The notes beneath the pieces were generated by a model that was not told the DNA's origin, made no database searches, and was given only the letters and a program-made list of their open reading frames with translations. Below, one piece after another: positions 29,652-38,578 of a stretch of DNA of 38,578 nt. Each line of letters begins with the position of its first letter. Positions within the stretch are counted from its first letter, which is position 1. Source of the stretch: Candidatus Omnitrophota bacterium. Its GTDB lineage: Bacteria > Omnitrophota > Gorgyraeia > Gygaellales > Profunditerraquicolaceae. The stretch spans positions 1 to 38,578 of the forward strand of contig JAKLQX010000036.1 in assembly GCA_022013085.1 (NCBI GenBank), given 5' to 3'. Position numbers and translations under genes: made by a program.

Positions 29652-30731
29652 TTATTTTAAACTTAATACTTCGCTAGCCAACAAAGCTGTTGCATCTAAA
29701 ACAGGTAATTTTTGATACGCCTTTCGCATTTTTTCAAGTTTCTCATTATTACAAAGATAGGCTTGCAATCTTCCTTTTAATCTATCCGCATTTAGATCGG
29801 CATCCAGCACTACCTCTGCCGCGCCGATATCCTCCAAAACCCGGGCATTTGCCAACTGATGCGCGTAAGCAAAAGGATAAGGAATTAGTAGCGCCGGCAA
29901 ATTGAATTTTTGTAACTCCGCGATCGTAGTTGCCCCTGCCCGGCAGATTACCAGATCCGCTATGCTATAGGCATATTGCATAGCAGCGAGAAAATCATAA
30001 AGTTTATAAGTTAAGCCTTGCCCCATATAACTGGCATTAAGAGCCGCGAAATCTTGCGGTCCGGCGATATGCACTATTTGCAAATTTTGCTTGTCAGGTA
30101 AACTTGCTATTGAAGAAAAAGTTACCGCATTAATTTTATGCGATCCCTGGCTGCCTCCGGCAATTAATATATTGAACTTACCTTCTTGGAACTTAAAGAA
30201 ACTCAAAGCCTCCTGCCTATCGACTTTAATTAATTCTACTCGTATAGGGTTACCAGTAAGCAGGGCCTTATCGCTAGATACATGTAAATAACTCTTGGTT
30301 TGCAAAAAGGATACCGCTACTCTATCTACAAGCTTTGCTAAAATACGATTGGCCTTCCCGGGAATAACATTTTGCTCATGAATTACAGTCTTTATCCTAA
30401 ACAACCAACCCCAAAATAATAACGCCACCGTATGCAGGCTGCCAAAACCAACAACTACGTCGGGCTTAAACTTTATAATAATACGTAATCCTTGGGCTGC
30501 GCCTTTAAGAAAATTAAATACACCGGAAATATTCTTACTACTCAAAGAAAAGCTTAAAGTACCTGAGCTTATATACTCAACATCACCGCAATCAAACTGA
30601 ATAAAACTATCCTTACTCTTAAGCGGTAACACCAAAAGCAGATCCGCGCCTTTTTTTCTTAAAAAATTTATTAAAGCTACTGCTGGAAAGATGTGCCCAC
30701 CGCTTGAGCCGCTTGCAACCAAAATACGCAT
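29652..30731 (-). CDS. murG: Undecaprenyl-PP-MurNAc-pentapeptide-UDPGlcNAc GlcNAc transferase
   Basis: 359 residues. N-terminal ASGSSGGHIFPAVALINFLR (lipid I binding GGxGGH-type loop, here SSGGH), VVVGFGSLHTVALLFWGWL, IHEQNVIPGKANRIL, then the donor domain: ILIAGGSQGSHKINAV and ICRAGATTIAELQKFNLPAL for UDP-GlcNAc. Converts lipid I to lipid II on the inner membrane face. The start is 1 bp after the ftsW stop codon. Confidence 0.95.
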   Translation of the reverse strand: MRILVASGSSGGHIFPAVALINFLRKKGADLLLVLPLKSKDSFIQFDCGDVEYISSGTLSFSLSSKNISGVFNFLKGAAQGLRIIIKFKPDVVVGFGSLHTVALLFWGWLFRIKTVIHEQNVIPGKANRILAKLVDRVAVSFLQTKSYLHVSSDKALLTGNPIRVELIKVDRQEALSFFKFQEGKFNILIAGGSQGSHKINAVTFSSIASLPDKQNLQIVHIAGPQDFAALNASYMGQGLTYKLYDFLAAMQYAYSIADLVICRAGATTIAELQKFNLPALLIPYPFAYAHQLANARVLEDIGAAEVVLDADLNADRLKGRLQAYLCNNEKLEKMRKAYQKLPVLDATALLASEVLSLK

Positions 30732-30732
30732 T

Positions 30733-31827
30733 TTAAGGATACTCCCCGGTACGGGCGATATTGATCAATATCCCCAAGCTAACCATATCGAATATCAATG
30801 ACGAACCGCCATAACTGATAAATGGTAAAGGCAGGCCTTTAGTGGGAAAAACTCCGCAAGAAACTCCAATATTTACAATTGCTTTAAGTGAAATCATTAA
30901 AATTAAACCCAAGGCAAGAAAATAACCAAATTTATCCTGAGCATTCTTAATAATCTTGAGCCCCTGCTGGATAAAAATTATAAATAACGCGATTACTCCC
31001 AGCGTGCCAAACAAGCCCAACTCTTCGCCAATTATAGAAAAAATAAAATCCGTATGCGCGGCAGGAAGATAAAAAAGTTTCTGCTTGGAATGCCCCAATC
31101 CCAATCCAAAAAATCCTCCTGAACCAATAGCGATCTGTGACTGAATAATCTGAAATCCTGTCCCTTTGGGGTCTAACCAGGGATTTAAAAATGATAAGAT
31201 TCTTGCCTTACGATATGGCACACTGAAAATTAAAAAATAAACCGCGGGTAGGCTGCAAAGGATTAAACTTAAAATATACCTGCCTCTTACCCCGGCAACA
31301 AAAAGCATGATTAGCACAACGCTAGCCAAAGCAATAGTAGTGCCTAAATCCGGCTCTAAAAGAATGAGCGCGCAAAATGCCCCCAAAACACATACCGGCG
31401 GGATAAGGCCAGTAACCAGAGATTTAATTTTATCTTGCTTACGGCAGATAAAATCAGCGATATATATAATAAGCGCTAAATTAGCCAGCTCTGAAGGTTG
31501 AAAACTGATAAATTTAAATCTAAACCAACGCCTTGCTCCGGCAACCTCTCTGCCTAAACCCGGGATTAGCACTAAAATTAACAAGAAAAAACTAACCCAA
31601 AGTAATTTTTTCGCGTGCTTCCTAAGCCAACGGTAATCAATCAACATGGCTAAAAAAGTAAATAACAGCCCAATGATTAAAAAAACCAGATGCCTTTTTA
31701 GAAAATAAAAACTGTCATGATACTTTTCCGCGGCATAAATGCTGGAAGAGCTATAAATCATCACTATGCCAATACAAATGAGCACAATCGATATAGTAAG
31801 TAGATTAATACGCGTTTTTCTAATCAT
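30733..31827 (-). CDS. ftsW: Peptidoglycan glycosyltransferase FtsW (SEDS family)
   Basis: 364 residues from ATG 31827, about ten membrane helices. SEDS signatures: VMIYSSSSIYA, GARRWFRFKFISFQPSELAN, LLEPDLGTTIALA, YRKARILSFLNPWLDPKGTG and the C-terminal GLPLPFISYGGSSL. It polymerises lipid II at the septum together with the class B PBP encoded at the cluster start. TTG 31848 in the same frame is a weaker start lying within murD. Ends 1 bp before murG. Confidence 0.95.
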   Translation of the reverse strand: MIRKTRINLLTISIVLICIGIVMIYSSSSIYAAEKYHDSFYFLKRHLVFLIIGLLFTFLAMLIDYRWLRKHAKKLLWVSFFLLILVLIPGLGREVAGARRWFRFKFISFQPSELANLALIIYIADFICRKQDKIKSLVTGLIPPVCVLGAFCALILLEPDLGTTIALASVVLIMLFVAGVRGRYILSLILCSLPAVYFLIFSVPYRKARILSFLNPWLDPKGTGFQIIQSQIAIGSGGFFGLGLGHSKQKLFYLPAAHTDFIFSIIGEELGLFGTLGVIALFIIFIQQGLKIIKNAQDKFGYFLALGLILMISLKAIVNIGVSCGVFPTKGLPLPFISYGGSSLIFDMVSLGILINIARTGEYP

Positions 31828-33097
31828 CTGGATTATTTTTTTTAGCAAGATCTAATACGATCTTCTTAAAAACCCTTCCCCGGTCTTCATAATCTGCGAA
31901 CATATCATAACTTGAGCACATAGGAGAAAACAGTACGCTAAATCCTGGGCCAGCGAAAGAATAAGCCTTATTTACTGCCTCTTCTAAGCTATCAACCTTT
32001 TCTATTTGGAACTGGCCACCAAGACAAGAAGCAATCTTATCTTTAGCCTCTCCGATTAATACAACCTGCTTAACTTTATTTTTAGCAGCTTCGGCAATTA
32101 CCCCATAATCAATACCCTTATCCCTGCCTCCGGCGATAAGAATTACCGGCGAGGAAATACTGTTTAATGCCCAAATCGCGGAATCCGCGGTAGTTGCTTT
32201 AGAATCATTAATAAATTTAATTTTGTTAATAACAGCTACCTCTTCCATGCGATGCTCGATCCCCTTAAATTCCCTAAAAACATCCAGCATTTTTTGCTTA
32301 TCTATCCCTAAAATTTGGCCAACTTTAAACACTGCCGCTTGATTAGGATTTAGGCCAGATTCTTTAGTAAAGAAATTTACTTTTGCAGCTGCTTGCTTAG
32401 CTATCCCCGCAAGTTGAGCATCCAACCCATTCAAAATTAAGAAATCAGAGTGATTCTGATTTAAAAAAATGCGCTTCTTAGCAGCTAAATACTCCTGCAT
32501 ATCAGAATAACGGTCAAGGTGATTAGGGGTAAGATTCAAAATCAGGGCTATTTTCGGCTTAAAATCCTTGATCGTCTCAAGTTGAAATGAACTTACCTCT
32601 AAGACAACAAAATCTCCCTGGCGCATTGACGCTACTTCAGAACTAAAAGGATTGCCAATATTGCCGCATACCTGAACCCGTTTGCCAGCTGCTTTAAGTA
32701 TATTGCCGATAAGCGTGGTAACAGTAGTTTTTCCGTTTGAGCCAGTTACAGCAATAATCTGGCACGGGCAAAGCATACTTGCGATTTCAATCTCAGCATA
32801 AACCGGCTTAGCAAAATCTTTGGCCCAAATAATCGGCTGGGCATTACCCGGGACCCCGGGAGAAATAACTATTAAGTCTGCCTGCTTGATAAAACTTTCA
32901 CTATGGGTGCCGAGTTCAAATTGGATATCCTTTGACGAAAGTAAGCATGCATGAGATCTTGTTTGCGCGTTATCTTTAATATCGCTAACACGCACACAAG
33001 CGCCCAAGCTGTGTAAAAGATTAGCACAAGCAACGCCTGAGCGGGCTAATCCCAGGATCGTAATGGATTTATCTTTAAAGTATTTTGTGTTAAGCAT
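31820..33097 (-). CDS. murD: UDP-N-acetylmuramoylalanine--D-glutamate ligase
   Basis: 425 residues. ITILGLARSGVACANLLHSL at the N-terminus, P-loop AVTGSNGKTTVTTLIGNIL, LNLTPNHLDRYSDMQEYLAA, FINDSKATTADSAIWAL and the LIAGGRDKGIDYG motif of MurD. It adds D-Glu to UDP-MurNAc-L-Ala. 7 bp after mraY; its stop overlaps the ftsW start by 8 bp. Confidence 0.96.
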   Translation of the reverse strand: MLNTKYFKDKSITILGLARSGVACANLLHSLGACVRVSDIKDNAQTRSHACLLSSKDIQFELGTHSESFIKQADLIVISPGVPGNAQPIIWAKDFAKPVYAEIEIASMLCPCQIIAVTGSNGKTTVTTLIGNILKAAGKRVQVCGNIGNPFSSEVASMRQGDFVVLEVSSFQLETIKDFKPKIALILNLTPNHLDRYSDMQEYLAAKKRIFLNQNHSDFLILNGLDAQLAGIAKQAAAKVNFFTKESGLNPNQAAVFKVGQILGIDKQKMLDVFREFKGIEHRMEEVAVINKIKFINDSKATTADSAIWALNSISSPVILIAGGRDKGIDYGVIAEAAKNKVKQVVLIGEAKDKIASCLGGQFQIEKVDSLEEAVNKAYSFAGPGFSVLFSPMCSSYDMFADYEDRGRVFKKIVLDLAKKNNPDD

Positions 33098-33104
33098 TAA
33101 GAAC

Positions 33105-34190
33105 TTACCTGATCTTTAAGGTAACCAGGGCAAGCAGGGCAAGCAGGCCCGCAATGATCCAAAACCTGACAATCACTTTATTCTCAGGCCAATCTAAAAA
33201 TTGGAAATGATGGTGCAAAGGAGCGATCTTAAAAAAACGTTTTTTAGTTAGTTTAAAGAAACTTATTTGCAGAATTACCGAGAGCGCTTCCACAACAAAA
33301 ATTCCGCCCACGATTATAAGCAGCATCTCCTTCTTAATCAATAATGCCACCGTTCCAATGGCTCCGCCGAGTGCTAGAGACCCGACATCGCCCATAAATA
33401 TAGATGCCGGATAACAATTAAACCATAAAAAACCTAAACCCGCGCCAATAATGCTAGCGCAAAAAATAGTTAACTCTCCCGCGCCTTTAATATAAGGGAT
33501 TAATAAATACTCGCTTAACTTGATATTGCCCGAAACATAACAAAGCACGCTGAAAGCGATCCCCACCATTACCACAATACCAATAGCTAAACCATCCAAT
33601 CCGTCAGTAAGGTTTACCGCATTTGATGAACCCGCGATTACCAATATTACAAATAAAATATACAAACCGTCTAAATCTAAATTAACCCCTTTTAAAAAAG
33701 GAATTTCAAGTAAAACATCCCGATTATAGGTAATCAGAATTATTCCCAGAATAAGGCCAAGCACGATCTGGCTGGTAAATTTTACACTGGGAGTTAACCC
33801 GCTTGCTTTATTCTTTACTTGCTTTAACCAATCATCCATAAATCCAGTAATCCCAAGCCAGGTGGTAGAAAACAAAACAATCCAAATGCAATGATTAGTA
33901 ATATCCGCCCAAAGCAAAGTTGAAATTATAACCGTCCCCAATATAAGAATTCCTCCCATGGTGGGAGTACTCTGTTTATGACGATGCAGGTCATCAAGCT
34001 TAACGCTATCAGCTTTATTTATCTTCTCTCCGATTTTAAGTGCTTTTAATTTATTAATTAGCAGCGGCCCAAAAATTAAACTTAAAATAAAAGCAGTCAA
34101 CGCCGCCATAGCCGCGCGGAAAGTAATATAGCGGAAAATATTAAATGAAAAAATAAAATCTCTTAGTGGATAAAGCAGATGGTAAAGCAT
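33105..34190 (-). CDS. mraY: Phospho-N-acetylmuramoyl-pentapeptide-transferase
   Basis: 361 residues, about ten membrane helices. Conserved cytoplasmic motifs: KQSTPTMGGILILG, GFMDDWLKQVKNKASGL (catalytic DD), SSNAVNLTDGLDGLAIG, WFNCYPASIFMGDVGSLALG and APLHHHFQFLDWPENKV. It transfers phospho-MurNAc-pentapeptide to undecaprenyl phosphate, making lipid I. The start overlaps the murF stop by one base. Confidence 0.97.
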   Translation of the reverse strand: MLYHLLYPLRDFIFSFNIFRYITFRAAMAALTAFILSLIFGPLLINKLKALKIGEKINKADSVKLDDLHRHKQSTPTMGGILILGTVIISTLLWADITNHCIWIVLFSTTWLGITGFMDDWLKQVKNKASGLTPSVKFTSQIVLGLILGIILITYNRDVLLEIPFLKGVNLDLDGLYILFVILVIAGSSNAVNLTDGLDGLAIGIVVMVGIAFSVLCYVSGNIKLSEYLLIPYIKGAGELTIFCASIIGAGLGFLWFNCYPASIFMGDVGSLALGGAIGTVALLIKKEMLLIIVGGIFVVEALSVILQISFFKLTKKRFFKIAPLHHHFQFLDWPENKVIVRFWIIAGLLALLALVTLKIR

Positions 34191-35551
34191 TAAATTTTAA
34201 AAACCTCTTCCATTTTCATCGAGCGCGATCCTTTAATTAAAATTAAATCAGCGGCTTGCGGATTTATCTTATTCATTAATAAATCCCTAGCGTCTGAAGC
34301 TGAAGCGCAACAAAATATATTTTTTTTCTTTAAACCTAACCTGGCAGCCTCTAGCGCTGTTAATTTAGCCAGAGCCCCTACTGTAATCAAGGAGTCGCAT
34401 GTATTAGTTATACTACCAGCAATTTGCCGGTGCAATGATTCTTTTTGCGCGCCTAGCTCTAGCATATCACCCATAATCAGGATCTTCCTGCCCTTACACT
34501 TTATTGCGCTTAATGCCTTAAGCGCGCAACTTAAAGAAAGAGGATTAGAGTTATAGGTATCGTCAATAAACCTTGTCCCTTTAAATTCAACTAGGCTAAA
34601 CCTGCCTTTAGGGAACTTAAAGCTTGCTAATCTGGCAGCAATCTGAGAATAATCCAAACCTACAATACGGCCCACGGCAATTGCTGCCAAAGCATTGTAA
34701 ACATTATACTCACCCGGAGTAGATAATTGAAAATCAAATTTTTGATTAATCTTGAATTTTATCTTATCATTAACAAATTTAATTTTGGAGGCTTGAAAAT
34801 CGCTTCTTTGCTCAATGCCAAAACTAAAAACATGTATTCCTTTATTTTGCTGCAAAATAACTTTTTTAAGTAATTTATCGTCGGCATTAAGAATAGCAAT
34901 TTTAGGTTTTGCCAAATTATCCAAAAGCGAAGTTTTTTCTTTGAACACGCCGGATAAATTCCTTAAAAACTCAAGATGCGATTGTCCAATGTTAGTAATT
35001 ACTCCGATGTTGCTCGTTGCGATCCTAGCTAAATAAGCAACTTCTCCAAAATGATTAGTGCCAATTTCAACTACCGCGAAATCATCACTTTTTCTAAGTT
35101 GAATTAACGCCTGCGGCAGGCCAATATGATTGTTCTTCGTTCCTTCATTCTTTAACACCCGGGCATCTCCGGACAAAACCCAAGCAATCATCTCCTTAGT
35201 TGTAGTTTTGCCATTTGAACCGGTAACCGCAATAACCGGGAGATTAAATTCGCGCCTTTTAAAGGCGGCAAGCTGGCCTAAAGCAATAGTGGTATCTTTT
35301 ACCTGAATAAGCGCGATCTTCCCGGGGATGGCTAAATTAGTTGTTTTGCTTGCGATAATACAAGTTGCGCCTAGTTTTAAAGCTGAAGCAATGAAATCGT
35401 GGCCATCAAAATTATCGCCCTTTAAGGCCAAAAAAGCACCTTGAATATCTGATTGCCTGGAATCAGTAGAAATACTAGCAATCTTATCTTTAAGATTGCC
35501 TTGAAGAAGCTTAGCATTAGTAGCCTTAACTATTTTTTCAACTGTAAACAT
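34190..35551 (-). CDS. murF: UDP-N-acetylmuramoyl-tripeptide--D-alanyl-D-alanine ligase
   Basis: 453 residues. N-terminal ISTDSRQSDIQGAFLALKGD, P-loop AVTGSNGKTTTKEMIAWVL, NEGTKNNHIGLPQALIQL, TFIDDTYNSNPLSLSCALK-like region (FIDDTYNSNP) and ILIMGDMLELGAQKESLH. It adds D-Ala-D-Ala, the ddl product, to the tripeptide made by MurE. Overlaps murE by 22 bp. Confidence 0.96.
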   Translation of the reverse strand: MFTVEKIVKATNAKLLQGNLKDKIASISTDSRQSDIQGAFLALKGDNFDGHDFIASALKLGATCIIASKTTNLAIPGKIALIQVKDTTIALGQLAAFKRREFNLPVIAVTGSNGKTTTKEMIAWVLSGDARVLKNEGTKNNHIGLPQALIQLRKSDDFAVVEIGTNHFGEVAYLARIATSNIGVITNIGQSHLEFLRNLSGVFKEKTSLLDNLAKPKIAILNADDKLLKKVILQQNKGIHVFSFGIEQRSDFQASKIKFVNDKIKFKINQKFDFQLSTPGEYNVYNALAAIAVGRIVGLDYSQIAARLASFKFPKGRFSLVEFKGTRFIDDTYNSNPLSLSCALKALSAIKCKGRKILIMGDMLELGAQKESLHRQIAGSITNTCDSLITVGALAKLTALEAARLGLKKKNIFCCASASDARDLLMNKINPQAADLILIKGSRSMKMEEVFKI

Positions 35552-36951
35552 TTTTGCGCGGCCTTGTAATCATTAAAATATTGCACCTTATTCTTAAACA
35601 CCTGGTAATTCTCATGCCCTTTGCCAGCGATAACTAAACAATCATCTTTATCAATTAACGCTAAACCTTCTTTAATAGCTAGAAGCCTATCAGCTATTAC
35701 ACGAAAATTCTTCTTAGATATCCCCTTGCAAATATCCCTGATTATTAATAAAGGATCTTCAGAACGCGGGTTATCGCTAGTCACAATCGCATAATCAGCT
35801 AACCGCGTTACCAGCTCACCCATCAACGGGCGCTTAAGTTTATCACGCTGGCCACCGCAACCAAAAATTACAATAATCTTTTTTTTAACTAAGGGGCGCA
35901 TCGCAGAGATAATATTAAATAACGCATCCGGAGTATGCGCGTAATCTACAAAAACATTATACCCCTTTTTGTTAAAAACTTTCTCTAATCTACCGGGAAT
36001 ATTTTTAAAATTCTTAAGGGCACTTTTTATATCCTTAAAAGTAATATTTTCGCTTACTCCCCAGGCAATAGCTGCTAAGAGATTGTAAATATTATGCCTG
36101 CCTACCAAATTGCTATAAATTTTTGCTTTTACTCCCGGCCCCGCTAAAACAAACTCAGATCCCTTAATGCTGTATTGGATATCATGCGCCATAAAATTAG
36201 ATTTATTTTTTATGCCATAGGTTAAGACTTTAGCGCAAGTTAAAGTTTTAAGCCGCCTGGCAACCGGGTCATCATTATTAATTATTCCTACGCTTGCGCT
36301 AGAAAGCTTGCGAAAAAGTTTTGCTTTGGCCTGAAAATAATTCTCTAAATTCTTATGGTAATCCAAATGGTCAAGCGTAAGATTGGTAAAAATCGCGTAA
36401 GTAAAATCTATCCCCTCGACGCGCTCCTGATCCAGGGCATGGGATGAAACCTCCATCGCGCAATATTTAATGCATTCATCCCGCATCTTGCTTAAGAGTT
36501 CTTGTAATTGCCCTGGGCCAGGCGTGGTATTTTTAGCAATAATAACTTTATTTTTAAAACGATGGCTTATGGTTCCGATAACCCCACAGCCATATTTTGC
36601 CTGGCGCGCGATAGCTTCAATTAAATACGAAATAGTTGTCTTGCCGTTAGTGCCGGTAATACCGATAACCTTAACTTTTCTAGATGGGTTTTGGTAGAAT
36701 TCTGCGCAAGCAAAGCCCAAAAACTTGCGCGCATCGCGAACTGATATAAATTTTACATTTCTTGCGGCCTTAACTGATGCTCTAGGCTTTCCCTGCGCAA
36801 TTATATAACTTGCCCCATTAGCAATAGCCTCTTTGATAAAACAACTTCCATCTTGAAGGTTGCCTTTTATGGCGACAAAAAGAAAATTCTTTTTTACAGC
36901 TTTAGAATCGCAAGTTACTCCTCTAATCCCTAAATCTGCTATTCTTCTCAT
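35530..36951 (-). CDS. murE: UDP-N-acetylmuramoyl-L-alanyl-D-glutamate--2,6-diaminopimelate ligase
   Basis: 473 residues. P-loop GITGTNGKTTISYLIEAI, MEVSSHALDQERVEGIDFTY, TNLTLDHLDYHKNLENYFQA, the C-terminal VDYAHTPDALFNII and FGCGGQRDKLKRPLMGEL, and SDNPRSEDP. In characterised MurE enzymes the DNPR motif goes with meso-diaminopimelate rather than lysine as the third residue, so mDAP peptidoglycan is predicted. Overlaps ftsI by 4 bp. Confidence 0.96.
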   Translation of the reverse strand: MRRIADLGIRGVTCDSKAVKKNFLFVAIKGNLQDGSCFIKEAIANGASYIIAQGKPRASVKAARNVKFISVRDARKFLGFACAEFYQNPSRKVKVIGITGTNGKTTISYLIEAIARQAKYGCGVIGTISHRFKNKVIIAKNTTPGPGQLQELLSKMRDECIKYCAMEVSSHALDQERVEGIDFTYAIFTNLTLDHLDYHKNLENYFQAKAKLFRKLSSASVGIINNDDPVARRLKTLTCAKVLTYGIKNKSNFMAHDIQYSIKGSEFVLAGPGVKAKIYSNLVGRHNIYNLLAAIAWGVSENITFKDIKSALKNFKNIPGRLEKVFNKKGYNVFVDYAHTPDALFNIISAMRPLVKKKIIVIFGCGGQRDKLKRPLMGELVTRLADYAIVTSDNPRSEDPLLIIRDICKGISKKNFRVIADRLLAIKEGLALIDKDDCLVIAGKGHENYQVFKNKVQYFNDYKAAQKCLQLKK

Positions 36952-38578
36952 TGCGCCATTGCCTGAATAGGCACCTCATTACCTTTTATATAGCGGATAG
37001 CGTCACCTGCTACTTGTTGAAATACCGGAGCAGCCACTACTCCGCCAAGATAACCCGGATGCGGCTCATCAACAGTTACAACAATAGCCAACATTGGGTC
37101 TTCCGCAGGAGCGAAACCGATAAATGAAGCAATAAATTTATCATGCGAATAAGTTCCATTAGCTTCGATCTTTTGCGCTGTTCCAGTTTTACCCGCAGCG
37201 CTAAATCCAGAAACCTTAGCTCTTCTACCGGTTCCCTCCTCCACGACTCCTGTAAGTATTTTCTTAATACGCATGGCAGTATCTAAAGAAATTACTTTAC
37301 GAATCAATACTGGTTTATTCTGTTTTATTATTTCCCCCTGATTATCGCGCACCGAATCAATAATATACGGCTTCATTAGCTGCCCGCCATTTGCAATCAC
37401 AGAAATCGCGCTAACTAACTGCAAAGCAGTAACTCCTACGCCTTGGCCCATAGGTATAGCGGTGATCGATGATTTCGACCAGGAGCGCACAGGAATAATC
37501 ATCCCTGAAATTTCACCGGAAAGGTCTATCCCTAATTTCGCGCCAAAACCAAATACCCTTAGGTAACGATAAAGCGTATCCGGGCCTAATAGTTGCGCTA
37601 TTTTTACCGTACCAATATTACTTGACTCTTCAATCACCTGCCTAAAAGTAAGTTTACCATGAGGCTTATAATCGTGCAGGATTCGGCCCCCTACCTGGTA
37701 AGCCCCATTTTCACAATCAAATATATCCTCCTCAGTAACCTTCTTCTCTTCTAGAGCAGCGGAAGCAGTAACAATTTTAAACACTGAACCAGGCTCAAAT
37801 AAATCACAGATAGCCCGATTGCGCACAGAATCCATACTTACCCCGGAACGTTCATTTAAATCATAACTAGGCCGGTTGGCTAAGGCCAAAATCCTGCCTG
37901 TGTGCGGATCCATAACGATAATGCTCGCGCCTTTCGCGTTATAATTCTTAAAAACCTTATCCAGCTCCCTTTCAGCAATATATTGGATCACCTCATCCAC
38001 AGTCAAAATCAGGTCCAGTCCATCAACTGGCAAAACCATTTTCTCCCAAATATCTAACTTTTTCTGCCGGGCATCGCGCAAGAAAATTGCCCAGCCAGGC
38101 TCGCCTTTTAAAAATTTATTATAATCCCTTTCCGCGCCTTCCAAACCTGTATTATCCATACCACTAAACCCAATAATGTGGCTCGCCAAATAACTATTGG
38201 GATAAATGCGTTTAGTCTCCTTCATAAACCCCAAACCTTTAATATTTAATCTTTTAATCGTTTCAACTTTCTCCCGAGGTATTTTACGCGCCAACCAAAT
38301 AAAAGCCTTATCGCGATATAGCCTGTTCACAAGATAGCTACGCTCTACTCCTAGTATAGGCAAAAGTAAATTTATGACATTTTCTTTATCTTTTATAATA
38401 TTAGGCACAGCATAAAGAGAATCCATGGACATATTAAGGGCTTGCACTTTGAGATTACAATCATAGATTGTGCCTCGTTTCGGCTCTAACTCCACAAGCT
38501 GATTATGCTGTTTATTGGCAATAAGGGTAAGATAATTTGAGCGGAAGAACTGAATAAAAAGCAACCTACCTATACAAA
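36948..38578 (-). CDS. ftsI: Penicillin-binding protein, FtsI/PBP3 type (class B transpeptidase), 5' end outside window
   Basis: The frame is open to the right edge (CIGRLLFIQFFRSNYL at the edge), so the membrane anchor lies beyond; TTG 38564 is internal. About 540 residues are visible. Dimerisation domain (LEPKRGTIYDCNLKVQALNM, TKRIYPNSYLASHIIGFSG), then the transpeptidase with SVFK (S about 260 counted from TTG 38564), SSN (314-316) and KTG (459-461). No PASTA domains follow. It cross-links septal peptidoglycan with FtsW. First gene seen of the dcw cluster; mraZ, mraW and ftsL, if present, would be outside. Confidence 0.95.
   Translation of the reverse strand, partial: CIGRLLFIQFFRSNYLTLIANKQHNQLVELEPKRGTIYDCNLKVQALNMSMDSLYAVPNIIKDKENVINLLLPILGVERSYLVNRLYRDKAFIWLARKIPREKVETIKRLNIKGLGFMKETKRIYPNSYLASHIIGFSGMDNTGLEGAERDYNKFLKGEPGWAIFLRDARQKKLDIWEKMVLPVDGLDLILTVDEVIQYIAERELDKVFKNYNAKGASIIVMDPHTGRILALANRPSYDLNERSGVSMDSVRNRAICDLFEPGSVFKIVTASAALEEKKVTEEDIFDCENGAYQVGGRILHDYKPHGKLTFRQVIEESSNIGTVKIAQLLGPDTLYRYLRVFGFGAKLGIDLSGEISGMIIPVRSWSKSSITAIPMGQGVGVTALQLVSAISVIANGGQLMKPYIIDSVRDNQGEIIKQNKPVLIRKVISLDTAMRIKKILTGVVEEGTGRRAKVSGFSAAGKTGTAQKIEANGTYSHDKFIASFIGFAPAEDPMLAIVVTVDEPHPGYLGGVVAAPVFQQVAGDAIRYIKGNEVPIQAMAQ

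Noticed and set aside
1-38578. tRNA, rRNA, riboswitch or other structured RNA genes
   Set aside because: No sequence resembling a tRNA cloverleaf, rRNA core segment or known riboswitch was noticed on either strand; a covariance search would be needed to exclude small RNAs.

Overview
The window looks like a piece of a Gram-negative-type bacterial chromosome from the PVC/Omnitrophota neighbourhood (inference only; no rRNA is present). Supporting this are a long AT-leaning murein/division cluster ending at ftsA with no ftsZ, a meso-DAP-type MurE, a ferredoxin-fused EtfA, an EPS-type MarR regulator with a Wzz-like protein, and palindromic repeats of the kind scattered through such genomes. Nearly every gene is on the minus strand; the only clear plus-strand gene is a diguanylate cyclase (12372-13538).

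Region 1 (1-12243) is an accessory island. In transcription order, right to left, it holds an ORF6N protein, a RAYT-type Y1 transposase, a Fic protein, a papain-like protease with a beta-repeat partner, a DUF4143 ATPase, an AbiE-like toxin/antitoxin pair in reversed order, a second DUF4143 ATPase, a secreted single-HKD phospholipase-D-like protein, a MarR_EPS/Wzz pair and an AlbA_2 (Schlafen-type) protein cut by the window edge. The striking feature is a 52-bp non-palindromic repeat present eight times (692, 3631, 5122, 8009, 9641, 10907, 11645, 18631). All copies have the same orientation, each lies in the short gap just upstream of a gene, and together they divide the island into one-, two- or three-gene segments like a cassette array. 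Several segments carry their own strong promoter with an overlapping palindrome, so the repeat looks more like a boundary or recombination scar than a shared promoter. In two genes it supplies the start codon and in one the stop codon.

Region 2 (12299-18731) contains the cyclase, a convergent SMC ATPase with an unusually small hinge, a small excisionase-type HTH gene feeding into smc, and a nucleotidyltransferase pair next to repeat copy 8. This pair sits between two copies of the 3' end of etfA: the live one, and a displaced 33-codon tail at 17179-17277. That arrangement resembles integration at a gene 3' end in which the target was restored by an imported tail.

Region 3 (18732-24354) is metabolic: acyl-CoA dehydrogenase, EtfB and ferredoxin-EtfA form one unit; a MarC-family membrane protein, GlgC and an ArgA-like N-acetyltransferase form another, with overlapping start and stop codons. 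Region 4 (24373-38578) is the dcw cluster in the order ftsI-murE-murF-mraY-murD-ftsW-murG-murC-murB-ddl-ftsQ-ftsA, tightly packed and closed by a strong terminator.

A recurring promoter layout is seen: a near-consensus -35/-10 pair whose -10 box ends exactly 6 nt before the ATG (6660, 7966, 17008, 24319). This predicts leaderless mRNAs. No tRNA, rRNA, CRISPR array or integrase gene was found, and no gene-free stretch exceeds 300 bases.
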